Positions 41,243-51,079 of a stretch of DNA of 64,000 nucleotides are shown piece by piece. The notes under the pieces were generated by a model. That model saw nothing but the letters and a program-made list of their open reading frames with translations, was not told the DNA's origin and did no database searches. Both the position numbers and the translations under genes were made by a program. How positions within the stretch are numbered: position 1 is the stretch's first letter; every line of letters begins with the position of its first letter. The stretch is from Candidatus Caldarchaeum subterraneum (GTDB taxonomy: Archaea > Thermoproteota > Nitrososphaeria_A > Caldarchaeales > Caldarchaeaceae), in contig BA000048.1 in assembly GCA_000270325.1 (NCBI GenBank), forward strand, positions 579,709 through 643,708, given 5' to 3'.

Positions 41243-42697
41243 ATGGCAAGCGTATATCCGTGTATCATAAATGGTGAGCGGGTTCAGGCTGGTGGTTTAG
41301 GTGTTTTCGAGGACCGGAACCCGGCGGATGTGGAGGAGGTTGTTGCTGTTTTCCCGCTTCTAAGCAGAGAGGATGCGAAAAACGCCATAGACTCGGCGGA
41401 GAAGGCTTTTGAGAAATGGGCCGCCCTTTCTCCCCTACAGCGTGGAAAATATCTCGTCAAGGCTGCACAAATCATGGAGAACGAGGCGGAGGAGCTGGCG
41501 AGGATTCTGACGAGGGAAGAGGGTAAAACCCTTAACGAGAGCAGGGCTGAGGTGGCACGCGCCATAGATATTTTCAGGTTCTACGGCGTGATGGGCAGCC
41601 GTTTGAGAGGAGAGTTCACTCCCTCCACCGACCCACGGACACATCTATTCACCCTGAGAGAACCCCTCGGTGTTGTCTCGATAATAACGCCATGGAACTT
41701 CCCCATAGCCATACCGTCTTGGAAAATTGCGCCAGCACTTATCTGCGGAAACACGGTGGTTTTCAAGCCGGCAAGCTACACTCCGCTGATAGGCTACAAG
41801 ATAGTCGAGGCTCTTCACTCCGCGGGCATACCGCCTGGTGTGGTGAACTTTGTCACAGGCTCGGGTGGCGAGGTTGGGGCGGAACTCATTATAAACGATA
41901 AAGTTGACGCAATCTCTTTCACAGGCTCGGCCGAGGTTGGGGAGGAAATCAAGCAATACGCCTGCAGGTCAAACATACGTGTTCAGCTGGAGCTCGGCGG
42001 CAAAAACCCCTCGGTTGTTCTCGAGGATGCTGACCTAGGTAAAGCTGTGGAGATGGTTACTAGGGCCGCTTTCGGGTTGACTGGCCAAGCATGCACAGCC
42101 ACCAGCAGGGCAATTGTTGTCGAGAAAATCGCTAAACAATTTGAGGAGAAGCTGGTTGAACGCGTTAAGCAGATACGTGTGGGTAACGGGTTGGCTGATG
42201 GTGTGGAGATGGGCCCCGTGGTAGGCGAAAAAGAGCTGAAGAAAATCCTCTCATACGTGGACATCGGTCTTCGAGAGGGGGCCAAACTCCTCATCGGAGG
42301 AAAAAGACTAACTTCGTCAGAGCACGCGAAGGGGTTCTTCCTCGAGCCGACAATATTCACCAACGTCACACCCGACATGAAGATAGCGCAAGAAGAAATA
42401 TTCGGACCCGTTTTATCCATCATACATGTGAGTGACTTTGACGAGGCTGTGGAGGTTGCGAACAAAATTGACTATGGATTGTCCGCCTCCGTGTTTACAA
42501 CGAGTTTGCCACGGGCCTTCGAATTCATTCACCGTGTACAAGCAGGTGTTGTGAAGGTCAACAAGCCGACGACCGGACTCGAGTTTCAGGTGCCTTTCGG
42601 AGGATACAAAAGGTCAAGCTATGGCGACATAAAGGAGCAGGGAGAAACTGCTCTGGACTTCTACTCCAAGCTCAAGACTGTTTACCTCGGCTACTGA
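41243..42697 (+). CDS. Aldehyde dehydrogenase (2,5-dioxopentanoate / alpha-ketoglutarate semialdehyde dehydrogenase candidate)
   Basis: A 484-residue NAD(P)-dependent ALDH with IITPWNFP, catalytic Glu in LELGGKNPS and catalytic Cys in [15 protein letters not shown] 41243 gives the normal N-terminus (INGERV). Close to a FAH-family dehydratase and a sugar importer, it may oxidise the semialdehyde at the end of the non-phosphorylative pentose/uronate pathway. Substrate is inferred. Convergent with the next gene (26-nt overlap). Confidence 0.9.
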   Translation: MASVYPCIINGERVQAGGLGVFEDRNPADVEEVVAVFPLLSREDAKNAIDSAEKAFEKWAALSPLQRGKYLVKAAQIMENEAEELARILTREEGKTLNESRAEVARAIDIFRFYGVMGSRLRGEFTPSTDPRTHLFTLREPLGVVSIITPWNFPIAIPSWKIAPALICGNTVVFKPASYTPLIGYKIVEALHSAGIPPGVVNFVTGSGGEVGAELIINDKVDAISFTGSAEVGEEIKQYACRSNIRVQLELGGKNPSVVLEDADLGKAVEMVTRAAFGLTGQACTATSRAIVVEKIAKQFEEKLVERVKQIRVGNGLADGVEMGPVVGEKELKKILSYVDIGLREGAKLLIGGKRLTSSEHAKGFFLEPTIFTNVTPDMKIAQEEIFGPVLSIIHVSDFDEAVEVANKIDYGLSASVFTTSLPRAFEFIHRVQAGVVKVNKPTTGLEFQVPFGGYKRSSYGDIKEQGETALDFYSKLKTVYLGY

Positions 42698-43598
42698 GAC
42701 GCCGAATTCTGTTTCGGAGAACACCGATTTTCTCAATCTCTATCTCCACGACATCACCGTCCTGAAGCGAAAAATCATCAGGAGGCACTATACCCGTCCC
42801 CGTCAATAAAACAGAACCTGCCGGGATAACGTTGTCTAAAACCCAGTAGTGAATAAGCTCCTCGAAACTGCGTTTGAGCCTTGCCGTCGAAGTCGAGCCT
42901 TCGTAAACTTTTTCACCGCCCCGGTAGATGGCCATGGTGATTGTGAGGTTTTTCGCGTCGCCGACGCTTTCCTGGGTAGAGATGACTGGGCCCAGTGCAC
43001 AGCTTCCCCTGTAGATTTTTGCCTGCGGAAGATACAGCGGGTTTTCACCTTCTATATCTCTCGCGGAAAGGTCGTTGCCTATAGTGTATCCGAGTATCTC
43101 GTGTCTTGGGCCTATGATTAGGGCAAGTTCAGGCTCGGGCACTGACCAGTTGGTGTCGCTTCGGATGAACGCGTCCTCTCCGGGGCCGACACATCGTGAA
43201 GGAGTTGCCTTGAAAAATATCTCGGGCCTTTTCGCTTCATAGACCCTGTCGTAAATCCCTTTAGCGACAGTCTCATATTCGCGGGCTTCACGGCTACGAA
43301 GATATGTTACACCAGCGCCCCATACCTCGGGTGGAAGAAGCGGTATCAGTAGACGTGGAGATTTGTCCACCTCACCAAGCTGCTGCGGAAGCCTCACCCG
43401 CCTAATTCTCCTATCTTTCTTCACAACGTCACGGACATACTGTTCGATGGAGACTTTTTTGCTCTGCGCCTCCTTGAACAGCGTTAGAAAGCCTCTTGGG
43501 CCACCGTAGCGTGGGTTGGATAAAACCAGAGCCTCTTCATCATCCACTATGGCGAGACGTTTCCCAAGCCTCGGAACCATTATCCTCGCTATTTTCAT
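42672..43598 (-). CDS. Fumarylacetoacetase-family hydrolase/dehydratase (2-keto-3-deoxy-arabinonate dehydratase-like)
   Basis: A 308-residue protein with the FAH C-terminal fold: [14 protein letters not shown], metal ligands in PEPELALII (two Glu), [14 protein letters not shown] and [10 protein letters not shown]. Size and the extra N-terminal domain resemble the Sulfolobus KdaD enzyme that dehydrates 2-keto-3-deoxy-arabinonate. Neighbouring ALDH and aldolase genes support sugar-acid breakdown. Other FAH activities remain possible. Confidence 0.82.
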   Translation of the reverse strand: MKIARIMVPRLGKRLAIVDDEEALVLSNPRYGGPRGFLTLFKEAQSKKVSIEQYVRDVVKKDRRIRRVRLPQQLGEVDKSPRLLIPLLPPEVWGAGVTYLRSREAREYETVAKGIYDRVYEAKRPEIFFKATPSRCVGPGEDAFIRSDTNWSVPEPELALIIGPRHEILGYTIGNDLSARDIEGENPLYLPQAKIYRGSCALGPVISTQESVGDAKNLTITMAIYRGGEKVYEGSTSTARLKRSFEELIHYWVLDNVIPAGSVLLTGTGIVPPDDFSLQDGDVVEIEIEKIGVLRNRIRRLSSRGKQS

Positions 43599-43604
43599 AA
43601 CTAT

Positions 43605-44567
43605 TCACTGCTGTGGAAGAGCAAGTTCTCCTGCGGCTTTGACGCGTTGATAGATTTGATAGGTTTCCATGAGCCCGTCCTTGACCGATGTATAGTGCAT
43701 GTCTTTGATGTCTCTTCTAAAGGCCGTGTCATCGACAGCGTAAGCCACAGGCAGCGGGCTGTCGGCGTATGAAATAAGGTCACATGCGTCGGGAACTATT
43801 TTGCAGATGGTGTCGACGACCTCGGAGACGGAGACGACGGGGCCGCCTAGGTTGTAGACTTTTGCTCCGGAGGGGTTGGCGAATGCTGCTGCGACGAAGG
43901 ACTCGGCAACATCGGCCGCGTATTGCATGGAGACTTTTCCACCGAACCTTATCTTGAAGGGTTTCTTTAGAATGGCTGCTTTAAGCGCTGTCGTCACGTC
44001 GGAGGTTACACCAACATCTCTTCCGAAGCCGTAGACGGTGTGCGGTCTCAGCCCCACGCTCGGTATACCGTTCTCAACCCAGTAAGCGTACGCCGACAAC
44101 TCGTTACAAACCTTAAAGGCGCCGTAATGAGTTGTAGGCTTTAGCGGGGCATCCTCGTTCAACGGTTTTTCACCATAAAGCTCCTGAGGCCCATAAACAG
44201 CAAACGAGCTCGCGTACACGATGTTTTTTACACCACCATATTTTTTCGCCGCCTCGAAAATTTTCAGGAAACCAACCACGTTCACCAACCCGCCGTTGAC
44301 AGGGTCAGCTCTACACTGTGGAATCTGTAAAGCGGCCAAGTGAATTATCCTCTCGACATCGTGCTTCCTCAACACTTTGTCGAGGTCTGATGCGTTGCGT
44401 AAATCGAGTGTTGTGAAGGGTAGAGATTCGGGGTTGTCTATCAGGTATTTGAGCCGCGAGGTGTCGAAGCGGATGTCTGATAGGATGAATTTGACGCCTT
44501 TCTGGTGCAGGTTGCGGACCACCCAAGCCCCTATGAACCCTGTGGCTCCTGTGACTAATACAGTCAT
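43605..44567 (-). CDS. NAD-dependent epimerase/dehydratase (extended SDR)
   Basis: A 320-residue protein: Rossmann motif TGATGFIG at residues 7-14, Ser in ASSFAVYGP, catalytic Tyr and Lys in HYGAFK. Extended SDRs include UDP-sugar epimerases and uronate dehydrogenase; the neighbourhood of sugar-acid genes favours a sugar dehydrogenase role. It is followed 6 nt later by the FAH-family gene on the same strand. Confidence 0.88.
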   Translation of the reverse strand: MTVLVTGATGFIGAWVVRNLHQKGVKFILSDIRFDTSRLKYLIDNPESLPFTTLDLRNASDLDKVLRKHDVERIIHLAALQIPQCRADPVNGGLVNVVGFLKIFEAAKKYGGVKNIVYASSFAVYGPQELYGEKPLNEDAPLKPTTHYGAFKVCNELSAYAYWVENGIPSVGLRPHTVYGFGRDVGVTSDVTTALKAAILKKPFKIRFGGKVSMQYAADVAESFVAAAFANPSGAKVYNLGGPVVSVSEVVDTICKIVPDACDLISYADSPLPVAYAVDDTAFRRDIKDMHYTSVKDGLMETYQIYQRVKAAGELALPQQ

Positions 44568-44644
44568 GGGTTTATGTCTGAATGCTTGCTTTAATGGGTT
44601 TTGTGGCTATTGTTTATTTACCGCTGTATGTTTCATGACCTGTC

Positions 44645-45415
44645 ATGAAGAAGAATGTGTTGAAGGAGAAGCTGCGGATGGGGAAACAGTGTGTGGGCTT
44701 GTTCGCCACTATTCCGAGCCCGGCAATAGTTGAGCTAGCGGCTGTCGCGGGTTTTGATTTCGTGATAATCGACCTCGAACATGGTGTGATTGATTATGAA
44801 ACTATGGAGAACATGGTCCGGGCCGCCGATGTCCATGGCTTAACGGCTGTGGTGCGTGTGCCTGAGTCTTTCGAGGACGCTGTGTTAAAGGCTCTCGAAG
44901 CAGGGGCCCATGGTGTAGAGATTCCTCACATAGGGTCTGCTGCTGAGGCGGAGAAAGCTGTCAAGGCTGTCAAATATGCGCCTGAGGGGATGCGAGGCGT
45001 CTCCCCCTATACACGCGCCGCATGGTACAGCAGTGTATCTCCGCGTGAGCATTTCGCAACGTCAAACAGGGAGACGATGGTGGTTTTGCAGATAGAGGGG
45101 GTGGAGGGTGTTGAGAACATGGAGGCGATAGCTTCGGTTAAGGGTGTGGATGTCTTGTTTGTGGGGCCCTACGACCTCTCGCAGGCCCTTGGTGTCCCAG
45201 GAGACGTGGATAATGAGAAGGTTTTGGCGGCTTTGAAGAAGCTTGTGCAGATATGTATGCAGAAGGATGTTTCCGCTGGCTCTTTCGCGCCGACTATTGA
45301 GAAGGCTCGACAACTAATATCCCAAGGTGTAAAGTATGTGGCCTACTCCGTGGATACAGGCATCATTTACAAAAGCTTCAAACAGGCTGTCGACGAGATC
45401 GCAGGCAAGTCATAG
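44645..45415 (+). CDS. HpcH/HpaI-family aldolase
   Basis: A 256-residue TIM-barrel class II aldolase: IDLEHG with the catalytic His, the metal-binding Glu in GVEIPHI and Asp in VGPYDLS, and the family's MRGVSPYTRAA. It cleaves 2-keto-3-deoxy sugar acids to pyruvate and an aldehyde. A tttattta TATA box is centred about 29 nt upstream. Divergent from the SDR gene. Confidence 0.92.
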   Translation: MKKNVLKEKLRMGKQCVGLFATIPSPAIVELAAVAGFDFVIIDLEHGVIDYETMENMVRAADVHGLTAVVRVPESFEDAVLKALEAGAHGVEIPHIGSAAEAEKAVKAVKYAPEGMRGVSPYTRAAWYSSVSPREHFATSNRETMVVLQIEGVEGVENMEAIASVKGVDVLFVGPYDLSQALGVPGDVDNEKVLAALKKLVQICMQKDVSAGSFAPTIEKARQLISQGVKYVAYSVDTGIIYKSFKQAVDEIAGKS

Positions 45416-45468
45416 AACTTGTTGGCTGAGATATGCTTTTTAGCGGCCCTTGAGCAACGTGTGTAGAC

Positions 45469-46233
45469 ATGGTTTTGGAGACTCGTATTGATGTTGTCGA
45501 CGGGGTGGAGATTGATGGAGCGATTTTTATCGAGGGTTCGCCCACGGCGGGTGCGGCGGGTATTCTCGCGGTTAATTATTTGCGGGAGGTTTTTGACGCG
45601 GTGCTGGTGGGTGAGATTGTTTCGCCTCATTTTCCCCAGATTAGCATTATTGATGATGACGGTATTGCTTCGCGGCCGAAGCTTGAGCTCTATCTCGTGA
45701 ACCTCAAAGGGTTAAGGCTTCTTCTTCTGAGCCGTGTTTTCCCCGTTGAGAGCAACGAGGGAAGCTATGAGCTCGCATCCAAGCTCTACCAGTTTCTCTC
45801 CCGCCACAACGTAAACGAGTATCTTGTTCTCGCCAGCGGCAGGGTGACGGGGGACGGCAGCGTCTTCGTCTCCACCACAAGCCTCGACCAGTCCAAGGCT
45901 CTTCTCGACGCAGGAGCCAAGCGGAGTCCCAGCCTCGAAACACTCCCCGTCGACAGGGTTTCAGGCTTTCTCATGCTCTTCTTCGCCCGCGACGGCAAAA
46001 AAGTCTCGATGCTCTTCTCCGACTCAGCCTCATACATCCCCGACCATCTCGCCGCACGCAGGCTGCTCGAGGTTGTTTCACGCTACCTCGGCATAGAGGT
46101 TGACTTCAAGGCCCTCGACACAGAGATTGAGAAACAGGCCAAAGCTATGCAGGAGGTTGAGCAGCTCGGCCTAACGGGTAGAAAAATAGCCTCGGATGAG
46201 AAGCCATCCAAAGAGCCTTTCTACATCGGATAA
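45469..46233 (+). CDS. PAC2-family protein (archaeal proteasome-assembly-chaperone-like)
   Basis: A 254-residue protein with the PAC2 layout: GSPTAGAAGILAVNYLRE near residue 24, the central strand LRLLLLSRVFPVES, and LVLASGRV. Archaeal PAC2 proteins (PbaB-like) bind proteasome parts; others are of unknown role. The coding strand switches from G/T-rich codons (45469-45720) to C-rich codons afterwards. Confidence 0.8.
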   Translation: MVLETRIDVVDGVEIDGAIFIEGSPTAGAAGILAVNYLREVFDAVLVGEIVSPHFPQISIIDDDGIASRPKLELYLVNLKGLRLLLLSRVFPVESNEGSYELASKLYQFLSRHNVNEYLVLASGRVTGDGSVFVSTTSLDQSKALLDAGAKRSPSLETLPVDRVSGFLMLFFARDGKKVSMLFSDSASYIPDHLAARRLLEVVSRYLGIEVDFKALDTEIEKQAKAMQEVEQLGLTGRKIASDEKPSKEPFYIG

Positions 46234-46245
46234 AAAAAGGGTGTT

Positions 46246-46524
46246 TTAGCTGAGCAGAGATGCTAGGGCCGAGGCTATCGGCTCGGAGAGGAATGATACG
46301 CCTTGGCTGATTACAAGCGAGATGGCGACGAATGTTCCGAAGAGCATATACGCGCCGGCTAGGTTCTTCTTCCGTATTTCCTCGAACTCGTTGACGTCTT
46401 TCGTGACTCTGTTGAGGATGTTGATGGCGACGGTTATGCTAAAAAGGGCGAGGGCCACGGCGAAAACCAGCTGAATCAACGCCACTACTATATCCACTAT
46501 CGCTGTTAGAAGAGACATCGGCAT
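46246..46524 (-). CDS. DUF350-like small membrane protein
   Basis: A 92-residue protein with two to three membrane helices and the charged loop VNEFEEIRKKNLAGAYMLFG between them, the DUF350 pattern (N-E-x-x-E-I-x-x-x-N). Bacterial members often have the motif in tandem; this is a single unit. Role unknown. ATG 46524 or 46518. Confidence 0.65.
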   Translation of the reverse strand: MPMSLLTAIVDIVVALIQLVFAVALALFSITVAINILNRVTKDVNEFEEIRKKNLAGAYMLFGTFVAISLVISQGVSFLSEPIASALASLLS

Positions 46525-46561
46525 GGATACGGTTTGTCTGTTTTAGAGATTTTTCACTGCT

Positions 46562-48778
46562 CTAGTCCTCTACACGTATGATGCAGCCCATGTAGGGTTT
46601 AGTCATGCTTCTGACACGGTACACGCCTGGGGCTTCTAGTTTGTACCGCCATTTCTTACCTGGCTTGATCTCCTCCGAGACAAAGAGGTACTCCGCGGGC
46701 CCCTCATATGCTTCAATAACGTGGGATACGTTGTCTTTGTTGACGAAGGTGATTTTGGCGCCTTTCTTCACAGATGCGACGCTAGGCTTCATGTAGATGT
46801 CCTCGACCAGCGGTCCGCTGCCCTGGCTCCATACTGTAAGCGGCCCATCGCTCTTGTTGATGATGATTTTCACACGCCGGTTGTCGAAAAGGACGGCTAT
46901 GAGCGGAATAGGTAGGAGGAGAAACGGCAGGTAGAACCATGGCGGCAGCTCCAGCCAATTCACCTCACCCTCTACGGTTGTGGTCAACTGCAAAGTAGCG
47001 GTCGTCGTCGTGTTGCGGAAAACTGTGGCCGTCGTAGCAGCTGCGCCATCATACACCGTGATTATCTGCGGTGCCTGCATCCGGTCGATAACAGTGGTGC
47101 GGACGGTCTCGAACACGGTTTGCGAAACTCTCTCCGTCGAATACTGTGTCTGAGTTGTGTAAACGATTGAGGGGACCGTGGCTGTCTGGCGGACAATTTC
47201 TGTGGAGGTTGTTGTCTCCGTGAATCTGGATATTCTTGTCATCGTCAACGTCGTGGTGGAGGGGATAATCGATGTGCTGGTAGCGGTCCTTGTGACGGTG
47301 GATGTAGAGGTCACAGTTGAGGTTGAGGTCGTAGTGGTTGCGACGATGAAGGAGCCGGGGCAGAAAACCCCGTAAAAAGCATACCGAGTTGCTCCAAGGT
47401 CTTGGTCAAACACAGGGTCCCAAATAGTTTCGTCAAAACTGTCAAACCTCTCATCTGGCTTAAGGCCTAATGAAGTACTACTCCCCGGTGAAGCCAACAG
47501 CGGGAAGGTCACGTTGAAAACATCCAGAAATACGTACTCGAGTCTATAGTTGGCCGAAGCGCCCGCTAGATACACGCAGTCTCCATAGGTGTCGACACCC
47601 GTTCCCAAAACGTTGAAACCGGGACTTTCCCGTGCTCTTATACGGAAGCCGAACAAGGCTTCGCCATCAACCCGGTTGACCGCGAGCAATAATCCATGAT
47701 ATGGTGCCTCGTTACCGGAGCCCAAGTAATCGTTAAGTATGTAGCCAACTATGAACAGATGACTCCTTGAAACAGCCGCTGCAACGCCAAATGTAAACCA
47801 TTCAGGTACATGCTCCCGGGTAGAATCCATGTAAACGTTCCAAACCGCATAAGCCTGTCTCCATAGGCTGTTCATACGTCTGTCAAACTTGTCGACCACA
47901 ATACCGTTGTTGGCCCTATATTTTTGGGAGGTTTGGATAAGGTATATGTCGTTGTTTTCGTCAACAACTATTTCCAGGTTAGGGAAATATTCTTCAACTG
48001 GTTGGATGAGAGTTACGTTGGATGATGTCAAGCTGGTTTTGTCGAGTTCAAGGATGAACACATTCAAGCCCTCATTTCGACCTAGTTGGTTGAAGTCTGT
48101 TACTCCAGCTACGTATACGCTTGTGTCGCCGAGAGCTATAGATAATGCAAAATCAGTGCGAGGATTATTGATGTAATAGAAATCGTATGGACCTGGCTGC
48201 AAATACTGGTCGAGTCTCATGACGAGAAAGCCCCAATTCTCCGGCATGAACAATCCCACAAGCAGGTATACTCCCGTTTCATCAACCGCCAGATCAACTC
48301 CCTCACCATATAGAAAAGGCCAAAGGCCGATTTCCTCATAACCGGTTACGTAAAATCGATAAACACCTGTAAGCCTGCAATCGCTTTTCAGAAAAGCTGC
48401 TACATAAACAACTATATCTCCCAAACGGCTTGTCCAATAGGTGCCTGCGACAAGGACATGAGTCTCGTTAGCCTCCACGGCGGTAGCCGCACCAAAAACA
48501 AAAGACGGGTCCACAGGAAACTCTATCATCGTGCTGCATCGATGGCTATGATCTGGCTCAAGTATAGTTAGAGATGAAGATGGAAGTCCACTATCCGATG
48601 CGGTGTATCCTACTATGTATATTCCACCGTCATCAACCTCGATATCTATGGCCCCACTAAGTAAGGTCTTGTCGAATACATAGGTTCTAAGCAGGCCGTA
48701 GGCTGGGTCGGCTGTGGTCGGGTAAATAGTCAGCAGAACCATCAGTAATAGTGAGACTCCCCACCCCTTTTTCCCCAT
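46562..48778 (-). CDS. Large Thr-rich surface protein with degenerate C-terminal cupredoxin domain
   Basis: A 738-residue protein: signal peptide (1-23), beta-propeller-like repeats (about 30-480, units with IYIVGYTAS, VYVAGVT, VYLAGAS), a Thr/Ser-rich stalk (about 485-615), one membrane helix (FYLPFLLLPIPLIAVLF) and a plastocyanin-like domain (GAKITFVNKDNVSHVIEAY...YMGCIIRVED). The cupredoxin keeps one His, but the Cys and second His of the C-x-x-H-x-x-M site are replaced. If the N-terminus is outside, this domain would be cytoplasmic. It is related to 51080..52801. Confidence 0.75.
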   Translation of the reverse strand: MGKKGWGVSLLLMVLLTIYPTTADPAYGLLRTYVFDKTLLSGAIDIEVDDGGIYIVGYTASDSGLPSSSLTILEPDHSHRCSTMIEFPVDPSFVFGAATAVEANETHVLVAGTYWTSRLGDIVVYVAAFLKSDCRLTGVYRFYVTGYEEIGLWPFLYGEGVDLAVDETGVYLLVGLFMPENWGFLVMRLDQYLQPGPYDFYYINNPRTDFALSIALGDTSVYVAGVTDFNQLGRNEGLNVFILELDKTSLTSSNVTLIQPVEEYFPNLEIVVDENNDIYLIQTSQKYRANNGIVVDKFDRRMNSLWRQAYAVWNVYMDSTREHVPEWFTFGVAAAVSRSHLFIVGYILNDYLGSGNEAPYHGLLLAVNRVDGEALFGFRIRARESPGFNVLGTGVDTYGDCVYLAGASANYRLEYVFLDVFNVTFPLLASPGSSTSLGLKPDERFDSFDETIWDPVFDQDLGATRYAFYGVFCPGSFIVATTTTSTSTVTSTSTVTRTATSTSIIPSTTTLTMTRISRFTETTTSTEIVRQTATVPSIVYTTQTQYSTERVSQTVFETVRTTVIDRMQAPQIITVYDGAAATTATVFRNTTTTATLQLTTTVEGEVNWLELPPWFYLPFLLLPIPLIAVLFDNRRVKIIINKSDGPLTVWSQGSGPLVEDIYMKPSVASVKKGAKITFVNKDNVSHVIEAYEGPAEYLFVSEEIKPGKKWRYKLEAPGVYRVRSMTKPYMGCIIRVED

Positions 48779-48848
48779 GTGGAAAACGTGGTTTTTCGGT
48801 CAGGTTTTATTTTTTGATTTTGAGTATGGGAATCATATTTTCAGGGTT

Positions 48849-50960
48849 TTACGGGTAGATTACTTCGTAGATGTATACATAGGCGAGGGATTGGTAGGGT
48901 GGGCTTGACTGGTATACGAGGCGGAAGTAGTTGAGTTGGCTGGGGTTGTAGAGGTGTCCGGGGCCGAAGGCTGTCTGTGTTGGTTTGTAGGGGATGAGCT
49001 GTCCGAGGAGTGTTTGCCAGAACCGCTGGGTGGGTTGGAAGTTCTGGTCAACGTAGTCGGATTCGCGGTAGAAGTGGCCCGTCTGGTTGGCTATCCGCAG
49101 CATCCAAATCCATTTGCCCTCGTCGCCGAAACCCAATAAGCGGCCATACGCCTGACCACCCTGCACAACAAACTGATGCGTCACATAGATAACCACGTGT
49201 GTAACGTTGTGTCGACGGAAAATCTCCATCGCCGTCCGCTCATCACTCATGAAAGCATGGGCCACATCACCTATCTGCGTCGAGTTGATTGTCCCGTTGT
49301 CGATAAGCGTGATTCTCTCACCGAGGATGGTTATCCAGTAGCCGTAGTCCCACCACGACGCCACAACAGCGTCCTTGGGAAGATTGTCCCTCATCCACGC
49401 AAGGGCCCTGACCCAGTCGGGCACTGACTGGCGAGCCGGGAAGCTTGATGTAACTATTGTCGCAGGCTGGTAGCCTTGGTCGATGGGAGACAAAGTGACG
49501 CGTGAGCCGAGCCCTCCATACACCGACGGCACAATCGAGATGAGAAGCAGAAGAACAAGCAGCACAGGAGTGAACGCGGCGAGACCTATGTTTACTTCTT
49601 CACCCCTTTTCTTCGAAACACGTCTCTGCGCAATCAAGTCACCGAGCCGAGAGAAGACAAACGCGTAGCCATGTCCCGCTATGAGCGCGACAGCAGGGGA
49701 GGCAAGCAGCGAGAGCCTCACCATAGATGATGCGAAATAAGCTGAGAACAGAAGAAAGAGTACTATGAATAGGTCGGGGTCCCGTCTCGTCTTGATGAGC
49801 TGGTAAACGCCTATGGGCACGAGGGCGAGAGTGAGGCCGAAGTCGGAGAACATGATGGACCATGTCGGGACCTGGTTTTCCGCAACGGATTCGACGATGG
49901 GCAGAGCGTCGCGGAGGCCTGGCAGTATCACGGAGAGGAACTTGAGACCAGGCACACCGAGGACACCGAGGCCCAGCAGAGCGAAGAATCCGACAGCAGA
50001 GAGGAGAAGAACAGTGAAGATTGTTAAACGCCTTGTCTCGGGCTGCTTTATCCGCGAAGCCGCCTCAAACACGCCGAGTATGAACAGGGCGATAAATCCT
50101 GAAAAGATTGTTATCTCACGGATGTAGCCGGGGCCGAGCTTGGGGACGGAGACCGCGATGGATGTGTATATGGCGAAGGCCACAGCCGTTGCGACGAGCA
50201 GGCTTCTACGGTATCTGCCGATGACTGCGAGAAATACGCTGAACAAGGGGATGAACGCGAGGGGGAATTTGTGCGCCCCCCAGCTCGCGGCCATGAACCC
50301 GAGAAACAATCCCGACAACAACGAGAAAACAACCGTGCCACGCAAGCTCCTCTTCTCAGAAATCGCAGCAAGATAGAAGATGTATCCGCCCAGCATCAAG
50401 GGCAGACTGAGGCTCTCGTCGTCAAACCATCCCAGATGAGTACGCCCTATATGCGCCGTGCTAATAGCCATGAACAGCGCGGCGGCCAAGCCTGTGGAGG
50501 TGCCGCCCACCCGTTTACCCAGAAAATAGATGGCGACAACCGTCAACACACCATAGACAACTGGAAGAACTGCGGCGAGCTCGAGGGTGTCGACTGTTAT
50601 GCCGAGGGATTTGAGGGTGAGGTAGATGAAGGCCATGGCGAAGGGGATGCCGGGGAAGGCTGTGCGCCCCATGTCACGGCCCCATGGATACCATGACATC
50701 GTGTCATGCCAGTTGAAGAACTCTGAGAAACCGCCCCAGCCCCGCTCAATCACGAACAAAGCCTCCTTATACTGAACCCATGGGTCAAACTCGGAGAGAG
50801 CCACACCCCAGCGGAGAGGCAGCACACGGAGAACAAACGCCGTGCTCAACAACAGCAATAGAATACCCAGCTCAGCCAACCGATGCCTACCACCAAGCAC
50901 ACGGTCCACACGCCTCAGCCCAGACAAAACACGCCCAACAGACAAACCCGTTCCAGCCAA
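48849..50960 (-). CDS. aglB: Oligosaccharyltransferase AglB/STT3
   Basis: A 703-residue protein: about 12 membrane helices followed by a soluble C-terminal domain. Catalytic motifs: SEFDPW in the first outer loop, WFDDESLSLP (second acid pair) and the WWDYG motif near residue 520. Transfers lipid-linked glycan to Asn in N-x-S/T sequons of surface proteins. It is flanked by two surface proteins that carry sequons and Thr-rich stalks. Confidence 0.95.
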   Translation of the reverse strand: MAGTGLSVGRVLSGLRRVDRVLGGRHRLAELGILLLLLSTAFVLRVLPLRWGVALSEFDPWVQYKEALFVIERGWGGFSEFFNWHDTMSWYPWGRDMGRTAFPGIPFAMAFIYLTLKSLGITVDTLELAAVLPVVYGVLTVVAIYFLGKRVGGTSTGLAAALFMAISTAHIGRTHLGWFDDESLSLPLMLGGYIFYLAAISEKRSLRGTVVFSLLSGLFLGFMAASWGAHKFPLAFIPLFSVFLAVIGRYRRSLLVATAVAFAIYTSIAVSVPKLGPGYIREITIFSGFIALFILGVFEAASRIKQPETRRLTIFTVLLLSAVGFFALLGLGVLGVPGLKFLSVILPGLRDALPIVESVAENQVPTWSIMFSDFGLTLALVPIGVYQLIKTRRDPDLFIVLFLLFSAYFASSMVRLSLLASPAVALIAGHGYAFVFSRLGDLIAQRRVSKKRGEEVNIGLAAFTPVLLVLLLLISIVPSVYGGLGSRVTLSPIDQGYQPATIVTSSFPARQSVPDWVRALAWMRDNLPKDAVVASWWDYGYWITILGERITLIDNGTINSTQIGDVAHAFMSDERTAMEIFRRHNVTHVVIYVTHQFVVQGGQAYGRLLGFGDEGKWIWMLRIANQTGHFYRESDYVDQNFQPTQRFWQTLLGQLIPYKPTQTAFGPGHLYNPSQLNYFRLVYQSSPPYQSLAYVYIYEVIYP

Positions 50961-51079
50961 ACCCCTACAAACACCAGACTAAAAACCTATTTCCAAACAT
51001 ACGAAAAGACTCTCGAATAAATACGAGCCTTTCATAGCAACGCAACTCATTTAAACCTCTGCTTTAAACCGATTCAAAC

